DNA of 64,000 nt from Flavobacterium sp. (GCF_013822155.1 NZ_PNJW01000005.1:29915-93914); one strand, 5' to 3'; numbered from the stretch's first letter, positions 16,979-26,970 are shown. Numbers and translations are program-made. Notes: generated from the letters alone by a model not told the origin.

Positions 16979-19870
16979 TTAATTTTTTAGCAATTTCATT
17001 GATTTTTCACGGTCATTTTGATCTTTAATTTTTACGAAATAAATTCCTTTCGTCAAATCACTTACATCAAAACGATAGTTTGTATCAAAATCATTTTGAA
17101 ATGCTTTAACTAATTGACCTGTAATTGAATAAATTTCAACTTTTACTGTTGGAACTGTCACAGAAAATGTTTCGGTAGTTGGATTAGGTGCAATTGCAAT
17201 ATCATCTTTCCATTCAAAAGTTTCGGCACTAAGCGTTGGCAATCTGTTCCCATAAACTTTAAACTCTCCCGGGGCTAATGCAATCTGTGCCGTTGTGCTG
17301 GTTACGCTTATTGGAGCATCCGTCATTAAATCATACCAAGTCCCAGTATATGGGAAATCAGGGGTGATATTTTGACTAGCCACAGAAAAGTTTGCTAAAA
17401 TAACTACATTTTTTAACTGTGTAGATGGCAATGAATTATTGAACACATAAATTCGTTGACGAATATTACTGCCATTTGGACTAATAGAATAATCACCATT
17501 AAAAACCGGTTCATTTTTCTTTAAACTAATAAATTTTGCATAGGCATTGTAAACTGAATTGCGAAGAGCATCGCCTAACCAATTTTCAACCCATTGGGGC
17601 TGAGGCTTCGTGTCTAATTTACAATCTCCTGGAATAGCATCGTAATCTGTATTTACGGAACTGCCTCCTGAGCAAGTAAAAATAGAATCGTCCATCCCTA
17701 ATTCTTGAAAATGCCAAATCATTTTAGGGCCAGGAATTAAAATACTGGTAGCACCAATTGCTTTCATTCTTGGAATTGTATTGTTTAAGTTCCCACTAAC
17801 AGGAGCGGTTCCTCCACCATTTCCAAAAGTTACTGCTTCATAAATAATTCTGTCTTTATCATGACTTTCGGCATAACCCATTAATCTTTTTCCGGTAAAA
17901 CCTCTACTGACATGTCCCATTCTTGTTATATCAGCATTTGTTGAATTTCCACTGATAAGTTGTTTGTAAGGATTCCAAAGTTCTCCCCACATCATAACCC
18001 CTTTACCTTCATTAATTCTATAATTTGCCCATTGTTGCTCTTCATTATCCGCCCCTAAATGTTCAAAAATCACATAATGATTTGGGTCTAATGACCAAGA
18101 ATAATCAGCATATTCTTTTAAAACAGCTACTCTATCATTTCGATATCCATTTGTACAAGCATCATCTCCGGCAGTACATTCTTGTGTAAAACCTTTTGTT
18201 AAATCCCATCGGAATCCATCGATTTTATACTCCTCTACCCATTGTTTGATTACCCGTTTTGTGTAATATTTTGTCAAGGCTGATTGGTGATTAAAATCAT
18301 CCCCTACACTGTAACTGTGTCTTGCAACAGTATTAAAATAGGGATTATCACTTGCCGGTGGTCCCCAACCGTCTCCATCTGCATCACTCATCCACATTCT
18401 TATACCCGGGTTTCTTCCGAAGGCATGATTTAAAGCTACGTCAAGAATTACGGCGATACCATTTTGATGGCATAAATCAATAAGTTCTTTTAGTTTGTCT
18501 TTGGTTCCATAAAATTTGTCTTGAGCCATGTGAAATGCGGTGTTATATCCCCACGATTCATTTCCTTCAAATTCCATGACCGGCATTAACTCAATCGCAT
18601 TAATTTTAAGATTTCTAAAATAATCAATTCTGTCTATTAGATTTTGATAAGTTCTATTCGCATCAAAATCTCTTACTAAAACTTCGTATACTACAAGATT
18701 ATCTTTATTCGGTTTTACAAAATTCAATGTAGCTTGACTCCATGGATAAACCGGTTGTGCTGTTTGTAATACCGTAACTTCTCTTTCTTGCCCTTGAGGG
18801 TACGCCGGCATATTTGGGTAGCTTGTAGAAGGAATCCACTGGTCATCATAAGGTGACAAAACTAATGTGGAATACATATCTGCCGTTTTTACCAAAACCG
18901 GTGAATTAGTGGTTGGTGTTTGATCTACCACCCAATATTGATAAGTATACATTTGTCCGGGAGTAAGCCCTGTCAATTCTAACCAAAATATATTTGTGGT
19001 TGGATCTTTTTTCATGGCATACGACCCATCCGGTTCCCAATTGTTGAAACTACCTGCCACATAAACAAAATCTTTCCCCGGAGCATTTAACTTCAGTGTT
19101 GCTTTTGTTGGATCAGATGCATTATAATTAATACCATCTTCCATACCCGCAGGAATTGCTTGAGAAATAGTACCGGGATTTACAATTACTTTAAATGTTC
19201 TTGTAATTGTACTACTTCCTTGTGTTACTATCAACTCGTAATTTTGATTTGAAGTAATAGGTGAATGTGTAAAGGAATAATTTGCAGTAGCTCCATTTGA
19301 ATTGATAGTATTTCCATTTGCTTTCAAAACATAACTGGCATTACCGCCTGTATTTGTAGCAGAAACTAACAAACTACCTCCACTATTTATGATAGTTGAA
19401 CTATTGTTCACAGGAGAAGTCAAGTTTAACTGAAAAGTTCCCACATTGAAAATAAAATCACTGCATGATGGTGGTAATTTTAAGGTTTGAGAACCATTTG
19501 CATTTCTAAAAACCATTCCTAGTTTTGTTGCATTTGCTTGTTGTGTTCCATTTAAACCAAAATAAACACTTGGTGTAATAGTAATAGACCACGTTCCATT
19601 TCCATTGTTTGTCATTAGCCCAACGCCATTATCTTGTCCCCAAGTTCCAATAACAGAATAACCAAAAGCATTTGTATCATCGCCAATACCGGCATGCATA
19701 TAAACTTTTGCAGGACTTGTCCCCATAAGGTTACAGGCTTGGGCAGCTGTTGATACAGTAATAGTAATTTGATCCGTTACATTGAACGTGGAGGGAGTAA
19801 TTGTTACTTGAGCAAAAACTAATCCTGAAAATAAAGAAAATAAAAAAGTAAAGAAATAATATTTTTTCAT
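16979..19870 (-). CDS. Secreted GH13 alpha-amylase with T9SS sorting domain
   Basis: Surface or extracellular enzyme cutting internal alpha-1,4 bonds of starch, the functional equivalent of SusG. Layout of the 963 residues: signal peptide (ending GLVFAQ), N-terminal beta-sandwich/starch-binding-like modules (about 22-330, including a CBM48-like stretch near 240-330), a GH13 barrel (about 370-800), a C-terminal beta domain, and a T9SS type A sorting domain (about 890-963, starting with IAPNPTTETFSV). The four GH13 regions are present: DVALNH (477-482), GFRWD with nucleophile Asp556, EHLGAD with acid/base Glu603, and SHDKD with Asp671. It follows the SusE-like gene on the same strand, but a strong hairpin lies between them. 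Confidence 0.92.
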   Translation of the reverse strand: MKKYYFFTFLFSLFSGLVFAQVTITPSTFNVTDQITITVSTAAQACNLMGTSPAKVYMHAGIGDDTNAFGYSVIGTWGQDNGVGLMTNNGNGTWSITITPSVYFGLNGTQQANATKLGMVFRNANGSQTLKLPPSCSDFIFNVGTFQLNLTSPVNNSSTIINSGGSLLVSATNTGGNASYVLKANGNTINSNGATANYSFTHSPITSNQNYELIVTQGSSTITRTFKVIVNPGTISQAIPAGMEDGINYNASDPTKATLKLNAPGKDFVYVAGSFNNWEPDGSYAMKKDPTTNIFWLELTGLTPGQMYTYQYWVVDQTPTTNSPVLVKTADMYSTLVLSPYDDQWIPSTSYPNMPAYPQGQEREVTVLQTAQPVYPWSQATLNFVKPNKDNLVVYEVLVRDFDANRTYQNLIDRIDYFRNLKINAIELMPVMEFEGNESWGYNTAFHMAQDKFYGTKDKLKELIDLCHQNGIAVILDVALNHAFGRNPGIRMWMSDADGDGWGPPASDNPYFNTVARHSYSVGDDFNHQSALTKYYTKRVIKQWVEEYKIDGFRWDLTKGFTQECTAGDDACTNGYRNDRVAVLKEYADYSWSLDPNHYVIFEHLGADNEEQQWANYRINEGKGVMMWGELWNPYKQLISGNSTNADITRMGHVSRGFTGKRLMGYAESHDKDRIIYEAVTFGNGGGTAPVSGNLNNTIPRMKAIGATSILIPGPKMIWHFQELGMDDSIFTCSGGSSVNTDYDAIPGDCKLDTKPQPQWVENWLGDALRNSVYNAYAKFISLKKNEPVFNGDYSISPNGSNIRQRIYVFNNSLPSTQLKNVVILANFSVASQNITPDFPYTGTWYDLMTDAPISVTSTTAQIALAPGEFKVYGNRLPTLSAETFEWKDDIAIAPNPTTETFSVTVPTVKVEIYSITGQLVKAFQNDFDTNYRFDVSDLTKGIYFVKIKDQNDREKSMKLLKN

Positions 19871-19890
19871 AGCTGAAAATTTAAATGATA

Positions 19891-19921
19891 AAAAAGGGCT
19901 GTAGGATTTACAGCCCTTTTT
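19891..19921 (-). terminator. Intercistronic hairpin between susE-like and amylase genes
   Basis: A 13-base perfect stem (AAAAAGGGCTGTA with TACAGCCCTTTTT) around a five-base loop. On the minus strand the stem ends in T residues, as in an intrinsic terminator. It lies only 20 bases before the amylase start, so it probably attenuates read-through or protects the upstream mRNA 3' end. Confidence 0.8.
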
Positions 19922-19938
19922 ATTATTTTAAAAAGAAA

Positions 19939-20982
19939 TTATTGAGCAATTAATTCATAAGTGTATGCTCTTGGGCTACTTAAATTAAGTTTTACCAAAT
20001 AAGTACCGGCAACACCAACAGAAAGATTAGCTCCATCTTGTGACATAGCAGCAGGATCTCCTCCGTAATTAATGGTCCAAGCATCATTAGCTCTGAATTT
20101 AAATTCTCCAGCACTTAATGCTACTATACCTTCCCACATTTGGGTAGTTGCATTGTAAGTCAAAGGAGTACTTGCATCCCAACCACCTGGAGTTGCAGCA
20201 CCAATAATTCCCCAATTGGTTAATTCTGTAGAATAAGTTAAGGCTTCTGTATCCGCTTTAACTCTATAGTAACCAGCCGGTGATGTACAATCAGACTCTC
20301 CTTGTTCAACTAAAACACCAGAGAAAGAACCATCATCGCCCCAATCTGTATTTCCCCAATTGAAAGCACCAGAAGCATCAGGAGCTAAAAACTTATAACC
20401 TCCATCTAACCAAATATAACCTTCATAATCTGTTTCACCAAATCCTGAAGAAGCTAATTTTGGTGCTGTTGGTGGATTCCAACCTTGGTGGTTTCCAGGT
20501 ACAGCGATTGTTGGTAAATCAGTACTGAATGCAGTAACAAAAATAGTTAACGTATTCGAAATTCTTTCTTGAGTTTCAGTAGTTCCAGTAGTAGCTTTTA
20601 CTCTAATATCTAAACCACCCTCTGTGAAAGGAGTTAAACCGGCAGCCACAGCAGCCCCATTTAATTCTAACACATTCCAAGTTACATTTGTATTTGTTGT
20701 AGAAGCGGCAACAACCGGTTCAGCGAAATCAGTACCAGCAGCTGCAAATTCAACTACATATTGAATTTCAGTAGGTGTTCCATAATCAGCAGCAGACCAA
20801 GTTAAAGTAATACTTGGATTTGTTTGTAAATTTGGATCTAAAACTATGTTTGTTCCAGCATCCGGTGTAACTATTACAAAATCCCCTGATGGATCAAGGA
20901 TTTGGAAGTTTTCTTCGTCTTCACAAGACATAAGTCCAGCAAAAGCGATAAAAGCGAATAAAAATTTGAATGTATTTTTCAT
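19939..20982 (-). CDS. SusE/SusF-type starch-binding outer-membrane lipoprotein
   Basis: A surface lipoprotein that holds starch or maltodextrins near the SusCD transporter. The signal peptide ends with a lipobox (FAGLMSCEDEE, Cys20), and the acidic residues after Cys resemble the lipoprotein export signal for Bacteroidetes surface display. An N-terminal Ig-like SusE domain (about 28-150) starts with FVIVTPDAGTNIVLDP and includes TLTWSAADYGTPTEIQY. Two carbohydrate-binding modules follow (about 155-250 and 255-347), each containing a W-rich patch (GWNPPTAP, GGWDASTP). It follows susD by 27 bases. Only one such protein is present, whereas Bacteroides has separate SusE and SusF. Confidence 0.85.
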   Translation of the reverse strand: MKNTFKFLFAFIAFAGLMSCEDEENFQILDPSGDFVIVTPDAGTNIVLDPNLQTNPSITLTWSAADYGTPTEIQYVVEFAAAGTDFAEPVVAASTTNTNVTWNVLELNGAAVAAGLTPFTEGGLDIRVKATTGTTETQERISNTLTIFVTAFSTDLPTIAVPGNHQGWNPPTAPKLASSGFGETDYEGYIWLDGGYKFLAPDASGAFNWGNTDWGDDGSFSGVLVEQGESDCTSPAGYYRVKADTEALTYSTELTNWGIIGAATPGGWDASTPLTYNATTQMWEGIVALSAGEFKFRANDAWTINYGGDPAAMSQDGANLSVGVAGTYLVKLNLSSPRAYTYELIAQ

Positions 20983-21009
20983 TTTTAAATAATTTTTAAA
21001 TTGATATGA

Positions 21010-22641
21010 TTAATAACCAGGGTTTTGAGTTAAATTTGGATTAACAGCTAAACTTTGAGATGGAAGAGGGTATACTTTTAAGTTACCTGAAATTGAAATT
21101 CCATTAGAACCATTTCCTTTCCAAGCCCAATTATAGTTTCCGCCAGTATATCTGTTGAAACGGATTAAGTCTTGTCTTCTGTGAGATTCCCAATGTAATT
21201 CTCTTAATCTTTCATCTAAAATAAATTGAAGAGAAACTTGAGATACAGACACATTAGCTGATTCATTACCAAAGGCTCTTTCTCTTAAATCATTGATATA
21301 ATCAACTGATTGTTGTGTAGCTATTCCTGTTTGATCTAAAGAACTATTCGTAGCACCGGAATTTCTCATTTGAGCTTCCGCTAACATTAAATAAACGTCT
21401 GCTAATCTAAATAATGGAAAATCCGTATCAACAAAAGTCAAATCTGAACCCTGACCACCGTTTGAAGTTCTGTTAGAAAATTTAGTGATTACAAAACCTG
21501 AATCTCTATCAGAAATAGAACCAATTTCAGCCGAACGATTTGCTTTAATTAATGTATTACGTGAATCACCATTATAAATAGCATCTTCAAATTTACTTGC
21601 AAATTGTTTTCTAACTCGTAAAGCTCCACCCCAACCTCCGGCACCAACACCAAGAGATACACCGTTTTGTTCAATCGAACCTACTTCACCATTAATCATA
21701 ACTGTTGTTGGTCCGTAATTTTTAGTATATTGACCATCAGAAATTAAAGGAAAAATGATTTCATTTCTAGCACTATTTGTGTCACTGTCTGACATAAAAT
21801 TATAAAGATAATTAGGTGCTAATGAATATCCTCCACCAATGATGTTATTACATTGAGCAATACATTCCGTATATTTTGGAGTTCCAATATAAACCTCAGC
21901 ATTTAAATACATTTTAGCTAAAATCATCCAAGCAACCGCTTTGTCTGCTCTTCCATGTTCATTAGTTCTCGGAGCTTTTAAATCAGCTTCGATTGCTGTC
22001 AATTCTTCTTCTAAAAATGCAAATAACTGAGCTCTGTCATATTGAGGACCAGCTGTAAAACCAGGTAAATCTTCTTCTGTTAAGAAAGGAGCTTTTCCAT
22101 ATAAATCCATCAAGTGGTAATAGGCCAATGCTCTCAACAATCTAGCTTCTGCTCTAAAAGTAGGTATTTCAGCTCTAACGGCTTCTCCAACTCCTCTAGT
22201 ATCTAATTTAGCATCTGTTGTTTGTCTCAAATATTCATTTGCAAAAGAAACCTGTACCATAGCTCTACCGAACATCCCACGTACAATTGGGTTTTCAGCT
22301 GACCAAATATTACGTTGAATTTCTCTAACACCCGGGTCATTTTCATATGACCAAACTGCTTCGTCTGCCGCCAATACTTGCATATACCATAAGGTTCTAC
22401 CATATTGACTGGTTCCTGCATCTAATCCTTCAATAAAAGAAGAACCAGGACCACTTGTTCCAGTTAAGGATAAATTTGAATAAACCCCCGCCAAACCTTG
22501 TTTATAAGAGGCATCCGTTGTGTAGAAGTCATCCGTAAGGAACAAATTGTCATCTTGCGGAGTAACATTCAAATCATCAGTACACGCTCCTAAGAAAAGA
22601 AGTACTGAGAATGCGGTTAATAATTTAATTTTTGTTTTCAT
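21010..22641 (-). CDS. susD: RagB/SusD-family glycan-binding lipoprotein
   Basis: The lid and capture subunit of the SusCD importer, on the outer leaflet of the outer membrane. It has 543 residues with a lipobox at LLFLGACTDD (Cys20). The SusD fold is shown by the four TPR-like pairs, for example REIQRNIWSAENPIVRGMF and AEIPTFRAEARLLRALAYYHLMDLYGKAPF, and by the conserved C-terminal segment LRELHWESHRRQDLIRFNRY. It lies eight bases after the susC stop and is clearly co-transcribed with it. The substrate is taken from the surrounding amylase genes: starch-derived maltooligosaccharides. The symbol is used in the family sense. Confidence 0.93.
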   Translation of the reverse strand: MKTKIKLLTAFSVLLFLGACTDDLNVTPQDDNLFLTDDFYTTDASYKQGLAGVYSNLSLTGTSGPGSSFIEGLDAGTSQYGRTLWYMQVLAADEAVWSYENDPGVREIQRNIWSAENPIVRGMFGRAMVQVSFANEYLRQTTDAKLDTRGVGEAVRAEIPTFRAEARLLRALAYYHLMDLYGKAPFLTEEDLPGFTAGPQYDRAQLFAFLEEELTAIEADLKAPRTNEHGRADKAVAWMILAKMYLNAEVYIGTPKYTECIAQCNNIIGGGYSLAPNYLYNFMSDSDTNSARNEIIFPLISDGQYTKNYGPTTVMINGEVGSIEQNGVSLGVGAGGWGGALRVRKQFASKFEDAIYNGDSRNTLIKANRSAEIGSISDRDSGFVITKFSNRTSNGGQGSDLTFVDTDFPLFRLADVYLMLAEAQMRNSGATNSSLDQTGIATQQSVDYINDLRERAFGNESANVSVSQVSLQFILDERLRELHWESHRRQDLIRFNRYTGGNYNWAWKGNGSNGISISGNLKVYPLPSQSLAVNPNLTQNPGY

Positions 22642-22649
22642 AGTTTTTT

Positions 22650-25619
22650 TTAAAATTTAATGTTGGCACCAAATAATATTGTTCTTGGTCTTGGGTAAAT
22701 GGTGTTGTCAATTCCACCAAAAACTTCAGGATCTAAACCACTATATTCTGTGATTACAAATACATTTTGCATACCGGTACTTAAACGTAAAGTAGCTTTA
22801 TCATTAAAGATTTTAGAAAAAGTATACCCTAACGTAATGTTGTCCATTTTTAAGAAAGAAGCATTTTCAATATAATAATCAGAATATAAAACGTCTGATG
22901 TAGTATTGAAATTAGAATCTAACACAGCCGTTGGTAAATTCGCTACAACCTGCGTACTTTCAATGTTATCATACTGAGCATTACCTGCATTCACTGCATT
23001 GTATAAATGGTTACCAATACTTGCTCTCAAGTTAAATGAAAAATCAAAATTTTTGTAACTCATATTAGAGGCAAAACCTAAGACTGCTTCCGGATCCGGA
23101 TTTTTATAGATATATCTATCAGCTGCAGTAATTATACCATCTCGATTAATATCAGCATATGCTCCTTCGATAGGTGTACCGGCAGTATCATAAAGTTGTT
23201 TGTAAACAAAGAATGAATAAGGTGTATATCCTTCTGAATGAACTTGAATAGTTCCTCCTGTACCTGAACCAACTCCACCAACTTCGATATCAATACCGGC
23301 AGCTAGTTTATCAATATTAGTATTAAAATGGGCAGCATTAAAATTCACATCCCAATTAAAACCATCTCCTTGATAAAGAGAGGCATTAATAGCGAACTCA
23401 ACCCCTTGAGAAGTAAATGCACCAATATTTTGTGATCCAACGTTACTAAAGTTTGAACCATCCGGCACTGGAGCTCTTGCCAATAAGTCATCTGATTGTT
23501 TGTAGAAAAAGTCTAAAGCTCCTGTAATTCTGTTGTTCCAGAACCCGTAATCGATACCCACGTTATAAGTTGTTGTTTCTTCCCATTTCAAATCAGGGTT
23601 TGTATAGTTCGGGAATCCCGGAACAATAGGTTGTCCACCAAACATATAATCATTACCCGGCTGACCTGTCGACATAGTAGATAAATAATCAAATCTACTC
23701 GCTCCTAAGTCTTGTTGACCTGTAATACCCCAACCTGCTCTTAATTTTAAATCAGAAAAAGTTTTAGAATCTTTCAAGAATGATTCATCTTTCATTTTCC
23801 ATGCAATAGCAGCAGCCGGGAAATTACCCCAACGATTGTCTTCAGAGAATCTAGAAGTACCGTCTCTTCTGTATGACAAGGTAACTAAATATTTCTCATT
23901 AAAAGTTAAATTAGCTCTACCAAAAAAACCAATTAAAACAACATCAGTTTCCGTGTAGTAATTATTTTGATTCCCTGCATCATTATATCTTCTGTAATCT
24001 TTTGAACTGAAACTTGAACCGGTAAACTTTTGATAAGAATAACCACCTGTTACTTCAGCTCTGAAATTTTCTAATGATTTACTGTATACTAAATAGGCAT
24101 CTAACAATGTATTCTCTCTTTCACTGGTAAATTCAGTATAGCTACCATTGGTTAAGATTGCTTCCGTATTTCCATTACGTTGACCATCAGGACTTTCTTT
24201 AGACAACTCATTTGAGCCGCTACCTTTACTTTTATCCCATCCAACATTTACTACCGCTCTCATATCTTCGAAGAAATGTAATTTGTAGTCCAATTCGAAA
24301 TTTCCAAAAATACGATTTACCTCTGTAATGTTCTTTCTTTGTAATAAAGCAGCCACCGGGTTACGGTTTACACCATTTAAAGCAAGACCATTTGCATCAG
24401 TATACTGAAAGAAACCACCATAAGCAGAATTTGAATCATAAACAGGTTTTGTAGGATCAAAACGAATTGCACCACCTTCTACACCATCTGCAAACCTGTT
24501 ATTTTCATTCGATAAGTTAGCATTTAATTTTAATTTTAAATGATCTTCAAAGAAATTTGGGTTCATTGCTAAATTAGCCGAATTTCTGTTATATGAACTG
24601 GTTAAACGAAGACCTTCCTGATACGTATTACCTACAGATAAACGAGTTGGGATTTTTTTGAATAATGAACCCTTCACTGTTAACGTATTTTCAACTAAAT
24701 CAGTTCTTCTGTAAATTTCATCTTGCCAATCGGTATCATAATAAATTTTTTCACCAGGATTGTTGGGATCATCTACACCTAATCTGTTTAAAAACTGTGG
24801 TCTGTTTGCTTCCACCATTTTATAATAATCTTCTCCAGAGAAAACATCCACCTTATTTGCTACTTCACCTGAGCCATATTGAAAATTATATTCAACTGCT
24901 AATTCTTTTCCGCCTTTTTTAGTAGTAATAATAATCACCCCATTAGATGCACGAGAACCGTAAATAGCCGTTGCAGAAGCATCTTTTAATACGGTAAAAC
25001 TCTCGATGTCATTTGGATTGATAGATGCTAATACAGAAGTTGCACCTCCGGCTACTTCACCAATTGGCAAACCATCAATTACTATCAACGGATCGTTAGA
25101 AGCACCTAATGAGGAACCACCACGAATTCTAATAGCAGATCCTGAGCCCGGCTGTCCACTAGTGTTAATAGTCACCCCGGCAACTCTACCATTTAATAGG
25201 TTTTCCGCCGTTACGTTAGCACCTTTGTTAAAATCTTTTGTAGTTACTTGAACTACAGAACCTGTTGCATCTTTTTTCTTAACAGTTCCGTAACCAACTA
25301 AAACTACTTCTTCCAGTTTTGCTGATTCTTCTTCTAAAGAAACATCGATTGATTTTTGTGAAGTATACGTCACATCTACTGGCTTGAATCCTACGTAAGA
25401 GAATTCAATCACATCGCCACTTTTTACATTTGACAGCGAATACTTCCCGTCAAAATCAGTTGTAGCACCTTTAGTGGTGCCTTTAATAATTACATTTACT
25501 CCCGGCATTGGTTGAGCTGATCCTTTGTCAGTCACAACCCCGCTTACTGTGCTCTGAGCCAGCACGCTAAGGGGCAGTAGAAGCAATAAAAATAACAACT
25601 TTTTAGAAATTGTTTTCAT
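22650..25619 (-). CDS. susC: SusC-type TonB-dependent outer-membrane transporter
   Basis: Imports maltooligosaccharides across the outer membrane using TonB energy, working with the SusD lid. It has 989 residues: signal peptide (ending LSVLAQ), a carboxypeptidase-regulatory-like domain (about 23-98, STVSGVVTDKGSAQPMPGVNV), a TonB box region (EEVVLVGYGTVKKKDATGSV, about 103-122), a plug (about 120-230, GRVAGVTINTSGQPGSGSAIRIRGGSS and the VLKDASATAIYGSRASNGVIIITTKKG signature), and a 22-strand barrel ending in LFGANIKF with a terminal Phe. It leads the leftward arm of the locus. A putative LacI-type operator lies 110 bases upstream and a shared leader motif 34 bases upstream. Confidence 0.95.
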   Translation of the reverse strand: MKTISKKLLFLLLLLPLSVLAQSTVSGVVTDKGSAQPMPGVNVIIKGTTKGATTDFDGKYSLSNVKSGDVIEFSYVGFKPVDVTYTSQKSIDVSLEEESAKLEEVVLVGYGTVKKKDATGSVVQVTTKDFNKGANVTAENLLNGRVAGVTINTSGQPGSGSAIRIRGGSSLGASNDPLIVIDGLPIGEVAGGATSVLASINPNDIESFTVLKDASATAIYGSRASNGVIIITTKKGGKELAVEYNFQYGSGEVANKVDVFSGEDYYKMVEANRPQFLNRLGVDDPNNPGEKIYYDTDWQDEIYRRTDLVENTLTVKGSLFKKIPTRLSVGNTYQEGLRLTSSYNRNSANLAMNPNFFEDHLKLKLNANLSNENNRFADGVEGGAIRFDPTKPVYDSNSAYGGFFQYTDANGLALNGVNRNPVAALLQRKNITEVNRIFGNFELDYKLHFFEDMRAVVNVGWDKSKGSGSNELSKESPDGQRNGNTEAILTNGSYTEFTSERENTLLDAYLVYSKSLENFRAEVTGGYSYQKFTGSSFSSKDYRRYNDAGNQNNYYTETDVVLIGFFGRANLTFNEKYLVTLSYRRDGTSRFSEDNRWGNFPAAAIAWKMKDESFLKDSKTFSDLKLRAGWGITGQQDLGASRFDYLSTMSTGQPGNDYMFGGQPIVPGFPNYTNPDLKWEETTTYNVGIDYGFWNNRITGALDFFYKQSDDLLARAPVPDGSNFSNVGSQNIGAFTSQGVEFAINASLYQGDGFNWDVNFNAAHFNTNIDKLAAGIDIEVGGVGSGTGGTIQVHSEGYTPYSFFVYKQLYDTAGTPIEGAYADINRDGIITAADRYIYKNPDPEAVLGFASNMSYKNFDFSFNLRASIGNHLYNAVNAGNAQYDNIESTQVVANLPTAVLDSNFNTTSDVLYSDYYIENASFLKMDNITLGYTFSKIFNDKATLRLSTGMQNVFVITEYSGLDPEVFGGIDNTIYPRPRTILFGANIKF

Positions 25620-25652
25620 ACAGTTTGTTTAGGTTAAAAATTGTGTTTTGAG

Positions 25653-25671
25653 CTTATATTTTTTACTTCGA
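25653..25671. repeat. 19-base motif shared with MFS leader, copy 1
   Basis: CTTATATTTTTTACTTCGA is found exactly here and at 26995-27013. Relative to susC (leftward) it is in reverse orientation in the leader, 34 bases before the ATG. It may be a regulator site or leader element common to the two arms. Confidence 0.7.
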
Positions 25672-25712
25672 GGTATAAAATTAAGGAAATTTTATGATGT
25701 TTTGAACAAAGA

Positions 25713-25725
25713 CCTATTAAATAGG
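25713..25725. promoter_or_regulatory. Inverted repeat CCTATTAAATAGG in susC-lacI intergenic region
   Basis: Six-base arms CCTATT/AATAGG around one base. It lies four bases from the LacI-type palindrome and near a weak susC -7 candidate (GGTCTTTG on the minus strand, 25707-25714). A regulatory role is inferred from position only. Confidence 0.4.
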
Positions 25726-25728
25726 CTC

Positions 25729-25742
25729 CGAAAACGTTTTCG
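25729..25742. promoter_or_regulatory. Putative LacI-family operator
   Basis: CGAAAACGTTTTCG is a perfect palindrome with the central CG typical of LacI/GalR-family operators. It lies between divergent susC (starts 25619) and the lacI-type gene (starts 25846), so it could control both. If susC uses the weak -7 candidate at 25707-25714, the palindrome falls on its core promoter. Confidence 0.65.
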
Positions 25743-25845
25743 TGTTGAAAACTTTTACAATATTCGCTATTTTAAGGTCAAAAATTCCGATTCTAAAAAA
25801 ATAAAATTATCTTTATTCACAAATTACTAATGACTTAAATACAAC

Positions 25846-26871
25846 ATGAAAAGAAAAGTTACTTTAAAACAAATTGCTAAGGAATTAGATGTATCCATTT
25901 CAACCGTTTCAAAATCACTTAAAGACAGTTCTGAAATTAGCGAAGATACCCGTCAAAAAGTACAAGCTTTTGCCAAGTTATACAACTACAAGCCCAACAA
26001 TATCGCCTTAAGTTTAAAAAACAAGAAAACGAAAACAATCGGAATTATCATTCCGGAAATTGTACATCATTTTTTTGCAACCGTAATTAGTGGTGTTGAA
26101 AATGTTGCGAATGAACATGGCTATAACGTTATCGTTTGTTTATCAGACGAATCTTTTGACAAAGAGGTCATTAACATGGAAATGCTGGCCAATGGAAGCA
26201 TTGACGGCTTTATCATGTCTTTGTCCAAAGAAACTCAGCAAAAGAAAGATTTTCATCATATCTCAGAGGTTATTAATCAGGGTATGCCGGTGGTTATGTT
26301 TGATCGAGTTACCAACGATATTCTCTGTGACAAAGTCATTATTGATGATAATTCAGCTGCTTTTCAAGCCGTTCAAGCCTTAATTGAAAAGGGGGCAAAA
26401 AAAATAGCTCTTATTACAACCGTTGATTATGTGAGTGTAGGGAAATTGCGAACAGATGGCTATATAAAAGCCTTAAAAGCAAATGATATCAAAGTTGATG
26501 ACAATTTAATATTAAAAATAGAAGACATTGACAATTGTGATGAAGTAATAGAAAACTTAGTTAACAACCAAAGCATTGATGCCATTTTTGCCGTAAATGA
26601 ACTTTTTGCCGTAACCGCAATAAAGGCCGCTCTTAAAAAAGGAATAAAAATTCCGGAAGAGTTATCTATAATTGGATTTACCGATGGAATCATCTCCAAA
26701 TACTCCACTCCAAGCATCACTACTGTGGGTCAAAACGGAATAAAAATGGGCGGAAAAGCAGCCAAAATGCTTATCGAAAGATTAGAGAGTGAAGACGAAG
26801 ATGATGAGCACTACAGAACGGAAGTTATCGAAACTCATTTAGTTGAACGAGAATCTACGCCAACGTTATAG
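25846..26871 (+). CDS. LacI-family transcriptional regulator of the starch/maltose locus
   Basis: A 341-residue sugar-responsive repressor or activator. The N-terminal helix-turn-helix (residues 4-50) reads VTLKQIAKELDVSISTVSKSL, with the hinge helix region near 50-60. The periplasmic-binding-protein-like effector domain follows (about 62-335), starting IGIIIPEIVHHFFATVISGVE. The C-terminal tail is acidic and ends ESTPTL. It is divergent from susC and upstream of the maltose MFS and phosphorylase genes on the same strand, so it is very likely the local regulator with a maltose-type effector. A perfect CG-centred palindrome 104 bases upstream is its likely operator, implying autoregulation. 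A near-match -7 box (TATCTTTA, 25808-25815) lies 31 bases before the ATG. Confidence 0.92.
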   Translation: MKRKVTLKQIAKELDVSISTVSKSLKDSSEISEDTRQKVQAFAKLYNYKPNNIALSLKNKKTKTIGIIIPEIVHHFFATVISGVENVANEHGYNVIVCLSDESFDKEVINMEMLANGSIDGFIMSLSKETQQKKDFHHISEVINQGMPVVMFDRVTNDILCDKVIIDDNSAAFQAVQALIEKGAKKIALITTVDYVSVGKLRTDGYIKALKANDIKVDDNLILKIEDIDNCDEVIENLVNNQSIDAIFAVNELFAVTAIKAALKKGIKIPEELSIIGFTDGIISKYSTPSITTVGQNGIKMGGKAAKMLIERLESEDEDDEHYRTEVIETHLVERESTPTL

Positions 26872-26970
26872 TTCACGCAAACCATTGATTTTATTGACTT
26901 TCAAAATTTTAACTACAAAAGATAACTTTCAAAATTTTTTATAAAAAATAATTTCGCTTTAAAAAAAAAC

